In this document: positions 11,731-23,204 of the stretch, piece by piece | Layout: the number at the start of each line of letters is the position of its first letter | How positions within the stretch are numbered: the first letter of the stretch is position 1 | Source of the DNA: Cervus elaphus | Taxonomy: Eukaryota; Chordata; Mammalia; Artiodactyla; Cervidae | Direction: 5' to 3' | Assembly (NCBI RefSeq): GCF_910594005.1 | Contig: NC_057825.1 | Location: forward strand, 52,979,037-53,043,036 | DNA length: 64,000 nucleotides | Program-made: the position numbers and the translations under genes | The notes under the pieces: generated by a model | The model's input: only the letters and a program-made list of their open reading frames with translations | Told to the model about the DNA's origin: nothing | The model's database searches: none

Positions 11731-12649
11731 ATCTTCATTGATCAACTATAAAAAAAAAAAGAAAAGTGCTGTGCTCTGTTTGACATTTATCTACCAATAC
11801 CTTTTAAGGTTCACCCTTCACTCTTCTCCTTCTACCTCACATCTGAGCAAGCTCAAAAGAAATATCATGTGCTTCACAAAATTCAAAGCACATCAGATCT
11901 TACTCTCACACAAAAGCCCTCATTCTAACCTCACTTTCCTAATTACCATGAAAGCTTGACATCTCCAATCTCCTGTCCCTGCTCTGTAGAGATATTTTTT
12001 GAATCAAAATTTAGGAAGTTTGACCTTCTTTCCTCAGAAAGCCACATTATATGTGTAATGAGTGTTTTCAAATCTTCTTCTTGGGCATAACATTGTAAGT
12101 CTCAATACAAATCAAAATTTGGATGAGGGCTCCATTTCACTTCTTCCAGAATAATTTTTATTTTCTTTGAATAAATCTACAGGATGTTTTGTCAAATTCT
12201 GTTAACTTTATTTTTTTAAAAGTCAAAGAAAATGGAAAACAATTTGGCCAGGTGTACAATTATAATATGTCAATTATATTCCTTCAATATTTAGTGCTGC
12301 CTTTGTATAAGTCTCCTTTCCATTGATCATTCAGCTTTCACTGAAACCATTGTAGTTTTAGGTTGTCTCTCATCTGAGGCTATTTTTATAAATATTTTCA
12401 TTATAAGAGATTAGGTTTTCTAAAGTTATATTAAATTTTATTAGTAAATATACATGTCAATAAGTGTGTGTGTGTATGTACATGTGTACATGAATGTGTG
12501 TGTCTTTGTTAATTTTACTTTGCAAGCACTGAGCTTACCAAAATGGTTTTTTCATTCATCCAGACATTCATTCCTCAGCCATTATGTCTATACATTTTAA
12601 CTCAACCCAATTTACAATATTATCTCTTTGGGGGCATTTAAATTACATG
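11731..12649. other. Unassigned AT-rich DNA with a TG-rich run
   Basis: No gene or named transposon is seen. A TG-rich run at 12472-12506 includes TGTACATGTGTACATG, which is partly self-complementary. Confidence 0.4.
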
Positions 12650-12963
12650 AGCTTCCCTGATAGCTCAGTTGATAAAGAGTCCGCCTGCAATGTAGGAGGC
12701 ATCAGTTTGATTCCTGGGTCAGGAAGATCCGCTGGAGAAGGGATAAACTACCCACTCCAGTATTCTTGGCCTTCCCTGTGACTCAGCTGGTAAAGAATTC
12801 ATCTGCAATGTGTGAGACCTGGGTTTGATCCCTGGGTTGGGAAAATCCTCTGGAAAAGAGCAAAGCTACCCACTCCAGTATTCTGGCCTGAAGAATTCCA
12901 TGGACTGTATAGTCCATGGGGTTGCAAAGAGTCCGACACGACTGAGCAACTTTCACGTTCAGA
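12650..12963 (+). mobile_element. Bov-tA2-type SINE with two tRNA-derived heads
   Basis: Two tRNA-derived head units lie in tandem. The first starts at CTTCCCTGATAGCTCAG (about 12651) and the second at CCTTCCCTGTGACTCAG (about 12769), each followed by a GGAAGATCC-type linker. A single BovB-derived body ends at CACGACTGAGCAACTTTCAC. The double head distinguishes it from the single-headed copies elsewhere in the window. Confidence 0.85.
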
Positions 12964-13328
12964 CCTTTTTAAATTATACTTCATACTCTTAAATGACTGA
13001 TTTTGTTGTTGTTTGTTTGGTCTGTTTTTTAATATGTGTGTCTCCTTACTTTGTGTTGTGTGATTTATTTATACAAATACCCAGGTCACTATTATCCTCA
13101 GTGGTGACAAATCTGAAGTTTAAGCTTACAGTTTTATCTTTTTTCAAACATGAAATTTCTTATTTAGCTTCTTTTCAAATCTATTAGATAGACTTGTTAG
13201 TTTCCTGTGCCTTTATTATAGCTTTTTATCTTTTATTTAAAATATAAATCCATTTGTATTAAACTCTATAACTCCAATATCCAGTTTAGATTTTTTGTTT
13301 CTTGGATCTTTTTATAATTTGCTCTTTT
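12964..13328. other. Unassigned T-rich DNA
   Basis: T-rich sequence without a recognisable feature. Its last bases form the target site of the next BovB. Confidence 0.4.
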
Positions 13329-13337
13329 TCTTTCATT

Positions 13338-13741
13338 CAGTTCAGTTCAGTCGCTCAGTGGTGTCCAACTCTTTGTGACCCCATGAATCGCAGCACTCCA
13401 GGCCTCCCTGTCCATCACAAACCCCCGGAACTTACTCAAACTCATGTCCATTGAGTCGGTGATGCCATCCAGCCATCTCATCCTCTGTCGTCCCCTTCTC
13501 CTCCAGCCCCCAATCCCTCCCAGCATCAGGGTCTTTTCCAATGAGTCAACTCTTTGCATGAGGTGGCCAAAGTATTGGAGTTTCAGCTTCAGCATCAGTC
13601 CTTCCAATAAACACCCAGGACTGATCTCCTTCAGGATGGACTTATTGGATCTCCTTGCAGTCCAAGGGACTCTCAAGAGTCTTCTCCAACACCACAGTTC
13701 AAAAGCATCAATTCTTCAGCGCTCAGCTTTCTTCACAGTCC
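13338..13741 (-). mobile_element. BovB 3' end, reverse, with 9-bp TSD
   Basis: A 404-base, 5'-truncated BovB lies on the minus strand. The BovB 3' tail is at the left (CAGTTCAGTTCAGTCGCTCAG) and the truncation is in the RT C-terminal segment. The 9-bp word tctttcatt sits at 13329-13337 and 13742-13750 and fixes both ends. The minus-strand frame to about 13676 still reads SILKEISPGC to WLDGITDSMDMSLSK, so this is a relatively young copy. Confidence 0.92.
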
Positions 13742-13750
13742 TCTTTCATT

Positions 13751-14726
13751 AGTGACATGTTTATGGCAGCAGATTCCCTTAGGTACTTAGTTGTTTTTCA
13801 AAGTGCTTATTCCTTGAATTTTCAATGTTGAGAATCATTTGGAATTCTGATTGGGTACCTTACTCTAGATACAACTTATATTTGTTTATATCCAGTGCCT
13901 GTGGACTCTACCAACTTGAGCTATTTTAAATCTCAAGGTACTTTGGGGAACATGGAGAGTAATACAAATAAATGTAAATTCAAACTTGTAGACTTGTGAG
14001 GGGTGACATAAATTCCCCAAGGATGCATTTTATTCTGACTCAGGACCAAAGCTTATTACTCAGGTATCCTTTGCATTTAAATAAAATTAGATTATCTTTC
14101 AATTTCACCTGAGAAAATTTCTACTTGAATCATTTGACTTTTTGTGGGATCCTTATATCTGAGCACTCGTCCTGTTGAGCATCTTTGTCTCCCATCAAGT
14201 AAGTTGTGTAACTCATTTATATTCTGGCTCTAGACCAACCTTGAAAAATAAACTCAAGGGAAGCACCAACTTGATTCCCTGCTTCTAATCAAAACTTTTG
14301 TTTTCTTGTGGCTTCTGATTTCTGATGATTCCCTTTATCTGTCATTAGTTAAACCAGGAATTGTTTAAAAATAATAATTTATACTGAAATTTTATGTGTT
14401 GTTTTATTTGGAATGATTTCTTTAAACAATTCCCTCTATGTTCATAAATAGCACCAGCTTCACCATTGCTTAAAACTATATCTGTATCTTCTATCATTGA
14501 TCATACAAAAGTATGTTAGGGTACATAAGTTAATACTTCTTTTATACTTTATGCATTTTATTTCATTTAATATGTTGACCCAGACACACACATACACACA
14601 CATCACACACATATGTTCAATATCTAGTCAAACTCCTGATTTCACACATTTCATTTTCCTAGGTATAGATAATCTACAAATAAAATATGTGTATGCATAC
14701 TCATACACATTTATAATTTCTACATG
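13751..14726. other. Unassigned DNA with a CA-rich run
   Basis: No gene or named transposon is seen. A CA-rich run lies at 14580-14613. Confidence 0.4.
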
Positions 14727-14909
14727 TGTTAGTTGCTCAGTTGTGTCCAACTCTGCAACAGCATGGACTGTAGACTGCCAGGCTCCCCTGTCCATGGGAT
14801 TCTCCAGGCAAAAATACTGGAGTAGGTTGCCATTCCCTTTTCCAGATTATCTTCCTGACCTAGGAATTAAACCCGATTCTTTACCATCTGAGCCACCAGG
14901 GAAATCTTG
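14727..14909 (-). mobile_element. Bov-tA SINE, reverse
   Basis: It reads antisense from the body (GTTAGTTGCTCAGTTGTGTCC) to the head (CTGAGCCACCAGGGAAATC). About 30 bases of the mid-section are missing compared with the neighbouring copy. Confidence 0.88.
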
Positions 14910-14927
14910 TAACTTATGTGTAAGTAT

Positions 14928-15152
14928 GCTGTGCTGTGCTGTCACCTCAGTCAGGTTCTACTCTTTGCGACACTATGGACTACAGCCTTCCAGCTCCTCT
15001 GTCCATGGGATTCTCCAGGCAAGACTATTGGAGTGGGTTGCCATTCCCTCCACCAGAGGATCTTCCTTACCCAGCGATCATACCTGAGTCTCTGATGTCT
15101 CCTACACTGACAGGCAAGTTCTTTATCACTAGCACCTCCCGGGAAGCCCATA
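14928..15152 (-). mobile_element. Bov-tA SINE, reverse, with 9-bp TSD
   Basis: It is a second reverse Bov-tA directly beside the first. The word tgtaagtat occurs at 14919-14927 and 15153-15161, giving a perfect 9-bp TSD, so it is an independent insertion and not a duplication of its neighbour. The 196-codon frame through both SINEs is spurious. Confidence 0.9.
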
Positions 15153-15161
15153 TGTAAGTAT

Positions 15162-15493
15162 AACTAAATAAAAAAAAAAACTTATTTTTTCAATGATATT
15201 ATTATATAGTAAAAAGAATTTAGAGTTGATTTAAAGTCTACAAAGTGATAATGATTTTTAATAGTAGAGAAATTTAAAAACCAAAAAGCCATATAAGAAT
15301 AACTGAAAGAGAACTGAGAAAGAAAGAGAACACACATTTTATGACCTAGATAATACAGACTAATTTCTTGAAAGACACAATTTCCTGCAAGTTCACAAAA
15401 GAAAAAAAAAAAAAAAAAACACCATCTAAATAGGTCTATGTCTCTCAAACAAATTAAATCAACAATTATAAACAATAATTGAAACCACATATT
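15162..15493. other. Unassigned DNA with poly-A run
   Basis: Sequence of unknown origin with an A run at about 15402-15419. Confidence 0.4.
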
Positions 15494-15504
15494 TGACTGA
15501 GTTT

Positions 15505-15711
15505 GCCTACTTAGTCACTCAGTCACGTCCAACTCCTTGCAACCTCATGGACTGTAGGCTGCCAGGCCCCTCTGTCTATGGAATTCTCCAGAGAATACTG
15601 AGGTGGGTAGTCATTCTCTTCTCTAGGGGATATTCCTGACACAGGGATCGAATCTGGGTCTTCTGCATTGCAGGCATATTCTTTACTATCTGAGCTTCCA
15701 AGGAAGGCCAC
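15505..15711 (-). mobile_element. Bov-tA SINE, reverse, with TSD
   Basis: It is a reverse copy from CTTAGTCACTCAGTCACG to GAGCTTCCAAGGAAGGCC. Flanks tgactgagttt (15494-15504) and tgactgggttt (15712-15722) match at 10 of 11 bases. Confidence 0.9.
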
Positions 15712-15722
15712 TGACTGGGTTT

Positions 15723-16126
15723 ACTAACTTAAATATGCAAAATGGAATTTAAGGAGCTCATGTCTTGCCTGACATTGACATTTTTAAACACATATGTTTG
15801 TATTTCAGAATTGCTTAATTCAGAATGTCTCTGTAGCTTGCTGTTATTTGTTGTTATCACTTTATTTCCCAAGTAATTAAAATTCATCATGAGGAAAATA
15901 ACAATGAATTTGCAAGAAAAGTAGAGAGTTATGTACATAGCTTTCTACATATCTCTGACCTTGTGGGTTGAACCTGTGGAAATAAGTTTCAATCAGGCTA
16001 CATTCCAGTTTGGATGCAAAATAAATGAAGTAAAGAAATGAAGAAGAGGATTTTTTTTTAATTTTACCTTATTTTAGTTTTATAGTGTGGCATTATTAAT
16101 ACAGTATACATAGGGTAAAAGTGAAA
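15723..16126. other. Unassigned AT-rich DNA
   Basis: No gene or repeat family is recognised. A short T run lies near 16051-16060. Confidence 0.4.
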
Positions 16127-16335
16127 ATGTTAGTTGCTCAGTCATGTCTGACTCTCTGCAACACCAGGGACTGTAGCCTGCCAGGCCCCTCCCTCTGTTC
16201 ATGGAATTCTCCAGGCAAGACTAATGGAGTGGGTAGCCAAATCCTTCTCTAGGGGATCTTTCTGACACAGATATTGAAACTGTGTCCTGTATTGTAGGCA
16301 GATTCTTTACTCTTTGAGCCACTAAGAAAGTCCAT
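16127..16335 (-). mobile_element. Bov-tA SINE, reverse
   Basis: It reads from GTTAGTTGCTCAGTCATG to GAGCCACTAAGAAAGTCC. It is more diverged than neighbouring copies and lacks a clear TSD. Confidence 0.88.
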
Positions 16336-16564
16336 ATACAGGACAGTTTTACGCAAAGATATATTAAAGGTAAAGTTATTTCACTGGTGAGTTATACACA
16401 TCAAAGTTATCAGGAGAAACTCAGTAATTCTCGAGTGTATGTCAGAAGATAAAAATGGTCAACAAAGGCCTTTAGACCATCACATATGTCAACAGTATAT
16501 CCTAAACAATGTTATTGGTTCTCCACCTGAATGTATGATACAATAGGTTTGTGTCAACTTAATT

Positions 16565-16682
16565 AATGGACATAAGTCTGAGTAAACTCCAGGAGTTGGT
16601 GATAGACAGGGAGGCCTGAGGTGCTGCTGTCCATGGGGTTGCAAAGAGTCAGACACAAACTGAGTGACTGAACTGACCTGAA
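16565..16682 (+). mobile_element. BovB 3' tip, forward
   Basis: Only the last 118 or so bases of BovB are present: ATGGACATAAGTCTGAGTAA through GAGTGACTGAACTGACC. This is an extreme 5' truncation. Confidence 0.85.
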
Positions 16683-16850
16683 TTGTGGTAAGTAAAAGCC
16701 TGACCACTAAACACAAACTGCTGTACATATTTTGGGGCTAATCTGGAAAACCGTCATTGATCCCACCTGGCTTCTGGTACTACCATTGCCACTGCCAGTT
16801 TACCATGTCAGAATATGTGTGATGTTCTATAATATGAAGTTAAATTGGAT

Positions 16851-17062
16851 GTGCTCAGGCACTCAGCCATATCTGACTCTTTGTGGCCCCATGGACTATA
16901 ACCTGCCAGGCTCCTCTGTTCATAGGATTCTCCAGGCAAGGATACTGGAGTCAGTGGCCATGTCTTTCTCTACAGGATCTTCCTGATCCAGGGGTTGAAC
17001 CCACATCTCCTGCATCTCCTTCACTGGTAGGCATATTATTTACCAGTAGCAACACCAGAATA
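16851..17062 (-). mobile_element. Bov-tA SINE, reverse
   Basis: It is a reverse copy from GTGCTCAGGCACTCAG to the head near 17060, with substitutions throughout. Short spurious frames on the plus strand cross it. Confidence 0.85.
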
Positions 17063-17460
17063 ATCCACATGAAACACTCTGAAAGTTTCAGTCTGAGTAT
17101 TAGTTTACATACTGCATTATTCATGAATAAATGTGATGTCTCAGACCAAACAAGCTGAGTAGTAGATCACTTGCTATTTTGTTGAAATTATAAGTGAATC
17201 CCTGCCTAATAATATTCACAGCAAGTTGTCATCGGAGCCTGTACTTTGGGGTTAGAGAGTATTGCTAAAGGAAAAATAAGTATCTTATTTGAAAATGTCA
17301 TGCTCTGGGGGAAGCTAACACACTAAGTAACTGATCATTTCCATATTGGAATAAAATAGGAAATTTTTCTTCCCCTTTGTTAGCAAGACATTAAATAATT
17401 GAGGATTTGTAGGGGAAAAAAATGAGTAATAATGTGGAGCAGAGTAGTCTTCTCTAAAGA
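17063..17460. other. Unassigned AT-rich DNA
   Basis: Nothing recognisable was found between the two flanking SINEs. Confidence 0.4.
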
Positions 17461-17666
17461 GCTGCTGCTGGTGCTGCTTAGTCGCTCAGTTGTGTCCGAC
17501 TCTCTAAGGCCCTATGGACTGTAGTCTGCCAGGATCCTCTGCCCAAGGGGTTTTCTGGGCAAGAATACTGGAGTGGGTTAACTTTCCTACTCCAAGCGTG
17601 GAACCCACATCTCTCATGTTTCCTGCATTGGTAGGCAGATTCTCTATTACTAGCGCCACAGAGAGC
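17461..17666 (-). mobile_element. Bov-tA SINE, reverse
   Basis: It starts with GCTGCTGCTGGTGCTGCTTAGTCGCTCAG and ends in the antisense head near CTAGCGCCACAGAG. Part of the middle (the GGATCTTCCCGACC block) is deleted at about 17595. Confidence 0.87.
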
Positions 17667-19741
17667 AAAAGTAAATAAATGCCCCTGGAGAACAGAAAGA
17701 AATTGGAATGAATGAGTGCTGGTCAAGGTGTAAGGAGAATCTTATTTGCAATTTGGATTTACTACTGATTGATTTTATGGCCTTGGGAATCTATAATTCT
17801 AAATATACATATTTTAATAGCAATATTGTGAAAATTTAAAAATTCTAAGCAGTTAAGATTTGGGAACATCATAGGAAACATATACTTCTATGCAAAAGAT
17901 AAGATCATATGGAGATTTAGAGTCAATTATCTCCCCTAAGACTTACCATTGCACATCTATTGGTTCTAATAGTATATGAATCTTTATTTTGTCTTATTTT
18001 CTCTCACATTTATTATTCATTCTGGAAGTAAAATTTATATCAGGTTTATTATTAGCATTTTATGTCCTCTCTATTAAATATAACTAAAGTTCATTAAATA
18101 GTAATAAAGTTTTATTGTCCAGGTAAAAATAAAAATTTGAAAAACAGAGAATTGAATGAAACCTCAGTAAACACTGTTTCCATGATTAAATGCAAATGAG
18201 TAAGAAATATAGATTGATGACTTTGAAGAGAAGTAAGAGAATTATTGTAGACAAAACACTATTTGAATGGGCAAAATGTGTTGAGCCTAAGATGTAGATA
18301 ATACTAGATTTATTCTGGTTAATTCTGGTGCATACAGCTACAAAGAATGTTCTCACGGAGTATCCTCTATGTGTATCTAGGGAGTAATTGATTAGGTTTA
18401 CCATAAACTTTCCATCTATTTATATTATGGATTTTACCCCCAAAGTTTAGTATATTGCTTAAGTTAATGTGCTAGTAGTTAAAGGCAGAACATATGCAGA
18501 ATCAGTTGGAAAATAAAATGTAGAACTGAGAAGGAAATGTGTGTTCTAAAACAACTTTTTTAAAAGAAACTGAGTCTTGCTTCACAAGCCCCGCTATTCC
18601 ACTCCCCTATCCTCTGATGCTCAGTCTTATTCTTACATTTCATTGTCTCCTAACTTGTCTTCATGAATTATGTTTACAAAGGAAGAATCAAGTAGTCAAA
18701 GGAAGGAATCCAGACTTTTTTTTTTCATATCACTTATTACGTGTTCAACACACCTCCCAAAATATATGATTTTTAATGCCCTATGCTGTATTGTTTGCTT
18801 TGTTGTTTTACTTTTTGTTTCCTGAATTACTTTGATAAAATGTGATTATAGCTGCTAGGCCTACAAGACTCTTTTTAGGCAGTGAATTTACTATCGCAGC
18901 ATGTATTGAGCCTCATGGAGAGATTTCCTGTTGCATATCCATTCATAGTCTTAGTTTCTGAAGGACTCTTAACCAAATCTTGCACACACCTCTGTTATTT
19001 CTGCTACTATCAATACAGGTCTCCTGATTAATTCTCACTTCATACTTTATAATCTGATAAATTGTTTTTTAGGGTTTTAAGTCTGCTCAGCAATGATTTC
19101 ACTTCTGCTCACTCTTATTTCGGCCTATGTTTTAATGAAACTCAAACGCCTCTGAGATTTACTCTATTCATCATAATCTGTCCCATCTCCAGGCACTTAT
19201 TGTTCTCACCAGGAGAAAGAGAATCTATGTATACAAAGCCTCAGCATGTATCTTAACTACTTTGAGTCCATGCCAAATGGATTAAATAAATCATGGAACA
19301 AATAAATCTACTAATATAGCTTTTATTTATTATATGACTTTTATTCTTCAAATAAATCAGGAACGATAATTAATATATTCTCTATGTCTTACTTTTTGGT
19401 TCATAGAGCAATATTGAGATGTTTATTCAAAATGAGAAGACTAACATACAAAAAGTTTAGATAAAATGGTCAAACAATCTGAAAATCTCACAAAATGGGT
19501 AAACAAATGTTTATATAAATCAAGATAATTATTTGTGATTCCAAAGTCTATGCTCTTCCTTTAAATATAGATATAACTTAGTCATATAATTGATAGAAAA
19601 ACAGATATATAGATAGATAATAGATATGAACTATAGATATGATTCAAATAAAAATTTTAAAAATAGATAATTTTATCATTCAGGTAACATTTGCTTAGTG
19701 TGAAAAATTTTAAAAATAAAGATCACCTAAAATAATATCAT
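17667..19741. other. Unassigned AT-rich DNA, 2 kb
   Basis: I see no gene or confident repeat. About 18950-19260 has short phrases like an old antisense L2 3' end, and 19596-19640 is GATA-like low-complexity sequence. Neither is firm. Confidence 0.35.
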
Positions 19742-19955
19742 CGGGCTTCCCAAGTGTCTCAGTAATAAAGAATCCACCTGCCAATGCAGGAGACCTGGGT
19801 TTGATCCCTGGGTCGAGAAGATCCCCCAGAGAAGGAAATGGAAACACACATCAGTATTCTTGCCTGTGAAATCCTATGGACAGAGGAGCCTTGCAGGGCT
19901 GCAGTTCATGGGGATGCAAGAAGAGTGGGACACAATTTAGTGACTAAACAACAAC
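19742..19955 (+). mobile_element. Bov-tA SINE, forward
   Basis: The head GGGCTTCCCAAGTGTCTCAG and linker GGTCGAGAAGATCCCCC are recognisable, and the body ends near GGGACACAATTTAGTGACT. A CAACAACAAAAG tail follows. Confidence 0.9.
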
Positions 19956-20655
19956 AAAAGAACATCAAGAATGGAAGACACTTCTGGAATTTAAAATTTC
20001 TTTAAAAATTCACTTTTCATAATGACAATGAGAACATTAGCAAATTGCCAAAATCAACATTTTAGAACTTTAGAAATGTACTATCTGTAACGATATGAAA
20101 AGTATTAAAAAAAAAAAAAAGTAGTTGATCTTTGTCAGAATAGCTTACTGCTGACACTGTGACTTTTCTTAATCCTATCACCTTTTCCTTAGTTTCCTGT
20201 AGCCTTGAAGACTAACAGATTCGAAAGTTATGAAAACTAACCATTGAGCAAGCACTTAAGAAGGCAGAATGGATTTGGCACACCCTCCTCAAAACCCATC
20301 CCTGAAAATATTTTATATTTAATTTAATTGACAGCTGAAGTGAAAATCTCCATCCCTAGAGATAGTCATTGTTTAGCCTGATTCAGATTGTTCTTTCTAT
20401 GAACAGCCTTATCCCGAGAACATTTGTCAAAAACAATCAGCAGTATTTTTCTAAGATTACAGTGGCATTAGTTGATGATACCTACAAGGTCTACAACAGG
20501 CTTACCAAAAAACTTAGAACTAAATATAAAGAACGAGATGCCTATAGAAGAGTTTAATAAGTGCCAACATATTTTTGTAAATCTATAAAGCCAGGTACAT
20601 ATCCAAAGTGTGCATGTGTCTAAGAATGACTAAAGAAGGTCCTAATGTCTCACCT
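19956..20655. other. Unassigned AT-rich DNA
   Basis: Apart from an A run at 20107-20120, nothing is recognised. Confidence 0.4.
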
Positions 20656-20955
20656 CTCAGTTCAGTTCAGTTCAGTCGCTCAGTGGTGTCCGACTCTTTG
20701 CGACCCCATGAATCGCAGCACGCCAGGCCTCCCTGTCCATCACCAACTCCCGGAGTTTACTCAAACTCATGTCCATTGAGTCAGTGATGCCATCCAGCCA
20801 TCTCATCCTCTGTCGTCCCCTTCTCCTCCTGCCCCCAATCCCTCCCAGCATCAGGGTCTTTTCCAATGAGTCAAATCTTCCCATGAGGTGGCCAAAGTAC
20901 TGGAGTTTCGACTTCAGCATCATTCCTTCCAGTGAACACCCAGGACTGATCTCCA
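20656..20955 (-). mobile_element. BovB 3' end, reverse, young copy
   Basis: Three hundred bases of BovB 3' end lie on the minus strand. Compared with the other copies here it carries few differences, and its minus-strand frame (20672-20923) retains the C-terminal stretch from LKSKLQYFGHLM to SRTPLSD. It is therefore among the youngest BovB pieces in the window. A TSD was not clear. Confidence 0.9.
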
Positions 20956-21068
20956 GCTGACCTTAAATCTCTTTACAAACAGCAAATGAAGTCTAAGCAA
21001 GTGATAACTTGACAAAGGTTTTAAGTGGTATCATAACACACACATGGGCTGGGAATATTATTTGCCTA

Positions 21069-21078
21069 GTATATATAT

Positions 21079-21131
<53 letters not shown>

Positions 21132-21166
21132 ATGTATACACACACACACACACACACACACGCATA
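21069..21166. repeat. Compound (TA)n(TG)n(CA)n microsatellite
   Basis: A TA run is followed by about six TG units, then TATGTATA, then about twelve CA units. Because TG is followed by CA around a near-symmetrical centre, the right half is an inverted repeat that could fold into a hairpin. Spurious histidine/threonine and valine/cysteine frames arise here. Confidence 0.95.
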
Positions 21167-21317
21167 TGGATATTTAAGGGATATCTGGTCAGCAGCTGAA
21201 CAAAATGCAACCCAAGCAGAAAACTGCACACAGGAAAGAATAAAACTTTACAAAATTAATCCAGTAAAATTACTAAACAACAGCAGAAGAAAAACTCACA
21301 AAAACAATAAAACTCTG
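21167..21317. other. Unassigned short stretch
   Basis: It may already belong to the old L1-type relic that follows, but I cannot match it. Confidence 0.3.
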
Positions 21318-22060
21318 AGGATCTAATTTCCAGGATTGACATATTATATTACTAAAAATGTCTAGCTTTAAATAAAAATCTATGAATGCCACAAAAAGTA
21401 AAGTAAAGTGATCCATGCAGAGAAAGGAAATAAGTTGTCAACAGAAACAATCCTTAAGGAAACACAGACATTGGACTTACTAGCCAAAGGCTTTAAAGCA
21501 GTTATTATTAATATAATAAAAATGTTCAAATACCTGAACAAAATCATTAATAAATAACGGAAGACTTGAGAACGATGACTCACCAACAGAAAATACCAAT
21601 AAAGAGATAGACACTATAAAAAGAGAATATAACTAGGAAGTTGAGATTAAAATAATAGAAATTAAAGTTTTATAGAAAAGGTCAGAAGCGGATTTAATCT
21701 TGAAGAAGAAGGGATCAGTAAACTTGAATACAGGTTAATTAAAATATGTCAGCCTGAAGAACACAAATGAGAAAGTGTAAAAAAATAAATAAATCCTCAG
21801 AGCCTAAGGGTACCATCGATTATATCAACAAAGGCAATATGAGTATCCTAGTAGGAGAGAAAAGAGAGAAAAAAGGGGGATTAAGAAAGAATTTTTTTTT
21901 TTAATGCCTGAAATTATCCCCAATTTGATGAGCAATGAATCTACAAATCTAAGAATCTCAACAAAATCCAAGTAGGATAAAATCGAAATGCCTCACACTG
22001 AAACATCATCATCAATCTACTGAAATCTAAAAGACAGAGAATCTTGTTTGTTTATTTGAA
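21318..22060 (+). mobile_element. L1/HAL1-type ORF1 relic, first copy, forward
   Basis: The order of phrases matches an old L1-type ORF1 region of the HAL1 kind: GGAAACACAGACATTGGACTTAC, AGGCTTTAAAGCAG, AATAAAGAGATAGACA, TGAATACAGG, CTCAGAGCCTAAGGG, AATCCAAGTAGGATAAA, ending at AGACAGAGAATCTTG. Many stops and indels remove any coding potential. The family call is from memory of the consensus order and the exact subfamily is uncertain. Confidence 0.65.
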
Positions 22061-22234
22061 CATCTGACAATCAATAAAATATCTATCAAAATACTAGCTA
22101 CAAACAACGAAGGAATAGAGACTTCACTGACAATGCACAAGAAGAAGTGCAGTCTCTGAAACAATCATTGAAGAGTCAATTCCCAGCCTTCAATAATTTT
22201 CTAAAAACATAGGGAATCCTTGAGTAAGTATGAG

Positions 22235-23155
22235 AAAATGATTTCCAGAAGCATGACATTACAATCGCCAAGTGTTCAGTTACATAAAATGCAAAGCCTA
22301 CAAAAACACAGGAAAATATGGCCCTTCCAAAGGAACAAAATAAATGAAGAGAAATTGTCGCGGCTTCCCTGGTGGCTCAGTGGTGAAGAATCTGCCCACT
22401 ACGGCAGGAGACTGGTGTTTGATCCCTGATCCGGAAAGATCCCACATGCCAGCAGAGCAACTCAGCCAGCTGGCCACAGCTACTGAGCCTGTGCTCTGAA
22501 GCCCTTGTCAACTGCAACTATTGAGCCAATGTGCCACAACTGCTGAAGCTCCGTGTTCTTGAGCCTGTGCTTGGAAACAAAAGAAGCCACTGGGGTAAGA
22601 AGCCTGTGCAATGCAATGAGGAGTCGCCCGTGCTTGTTACAACTAGAGAAGAGCCCGTGAAGCAACAAAAACCCAGCACAACCAAAAATAAATAATTTTT
22701 TTAAGTTATATATATAAAAAAAGAGAAATCGTCTCCAAGTGAACTCAGATATAAAATTACTAGAAAAAACACTTAAAAACAACTGTCTTAAAGATACTGA
22801 AAGGACAAAATAATACCATAGACAAAGGAAAATTTGGAAATTAAAGAAAATTATAAAAGATCAGGAAATTACAAAAAATCAGGAAAACAGTATATGAACA
22901 AAATGAGAATGTTAAAGAGATGAATATAATAATAAGGAATAGAATGGAAATCCTGTAACTGGGAAGTATGATAACTAAAATATAAATTTACTAGATGAAT
23001 TCAATGGCAGATATGAGCAGACATAAGACAGAAAAAGTGAACTTGAAAATAAGATAATTGAATGTATCCAATTTGGATAAAAGTAAGAAAAATAATTGAA
23101 GAAATAAGAAAGTAATCAGAACCTAAAGGACCTGTGGGATACAATTAAGTTATTT
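22235..23155 (+). mobile_element. L1/HAL1-type ORF1 relic, second copy, split by a SINE
   Basis: The same ORF1-type region begins again in the same direction: AAAACACAGGAAAATATGGCCC, then after the SINE ACAACTGTCTTAAAGATACTG, CAGATATGAGCAGACATAAG, TGAACTTGAAAATAAGATAATTG and GGACCTGTGGGATAC. It is interrupted by the CHR SINE at 22360-22721. Two successive same-strand copies of the same region suggest two insertions or a duplication of part of one element. Confidence 0.6.
22360..22721 (+). mobile_element. CHR-type SINE, forward, with TSD
   Basis: The tRNA-derived head (GGCTTCCCTGGTGGCTCAGTGG) leads into GGAAAGATCCCACATGCC and a long GC-richer body (GAGCCTGTGCT, GAAGCCACTGGGG, CAACTAGAGAAGAGCCCG) with an A-rich AATAAATAA end. 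This is the older cetartiodactyl CHR family and not Bov-tA. Flanks agagaaattgtc (22348-22359) and agagaaatcgtc (22722-22733) match at 11 of 12 positions. Confidence 0.85.
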
Positions 23156-23204
23156 CCAGAATAAGAAGAAATGTTTCAGCAGCATTAATTCTTAATATTT
23201 TTGA

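Noticed and set aside
14497..15087. A 196-codon frame as a coding gene
   Set aside because: It runs from unique DNA through two reverse Bov-tA SINEs and contains translated CA repeats; no domain is visible.
14727..17666. A CRISPR-like array from the regularly recurring similar segments
   Set aside because: The units are about 200-bp SINEs, several with their own TSDs, with irregular spacing and mixed divergence.
21009..21326. A 105-codon frame rich in His and Thr
   Set aside because: It is a translation of the TA/TG/CA microsatellite.
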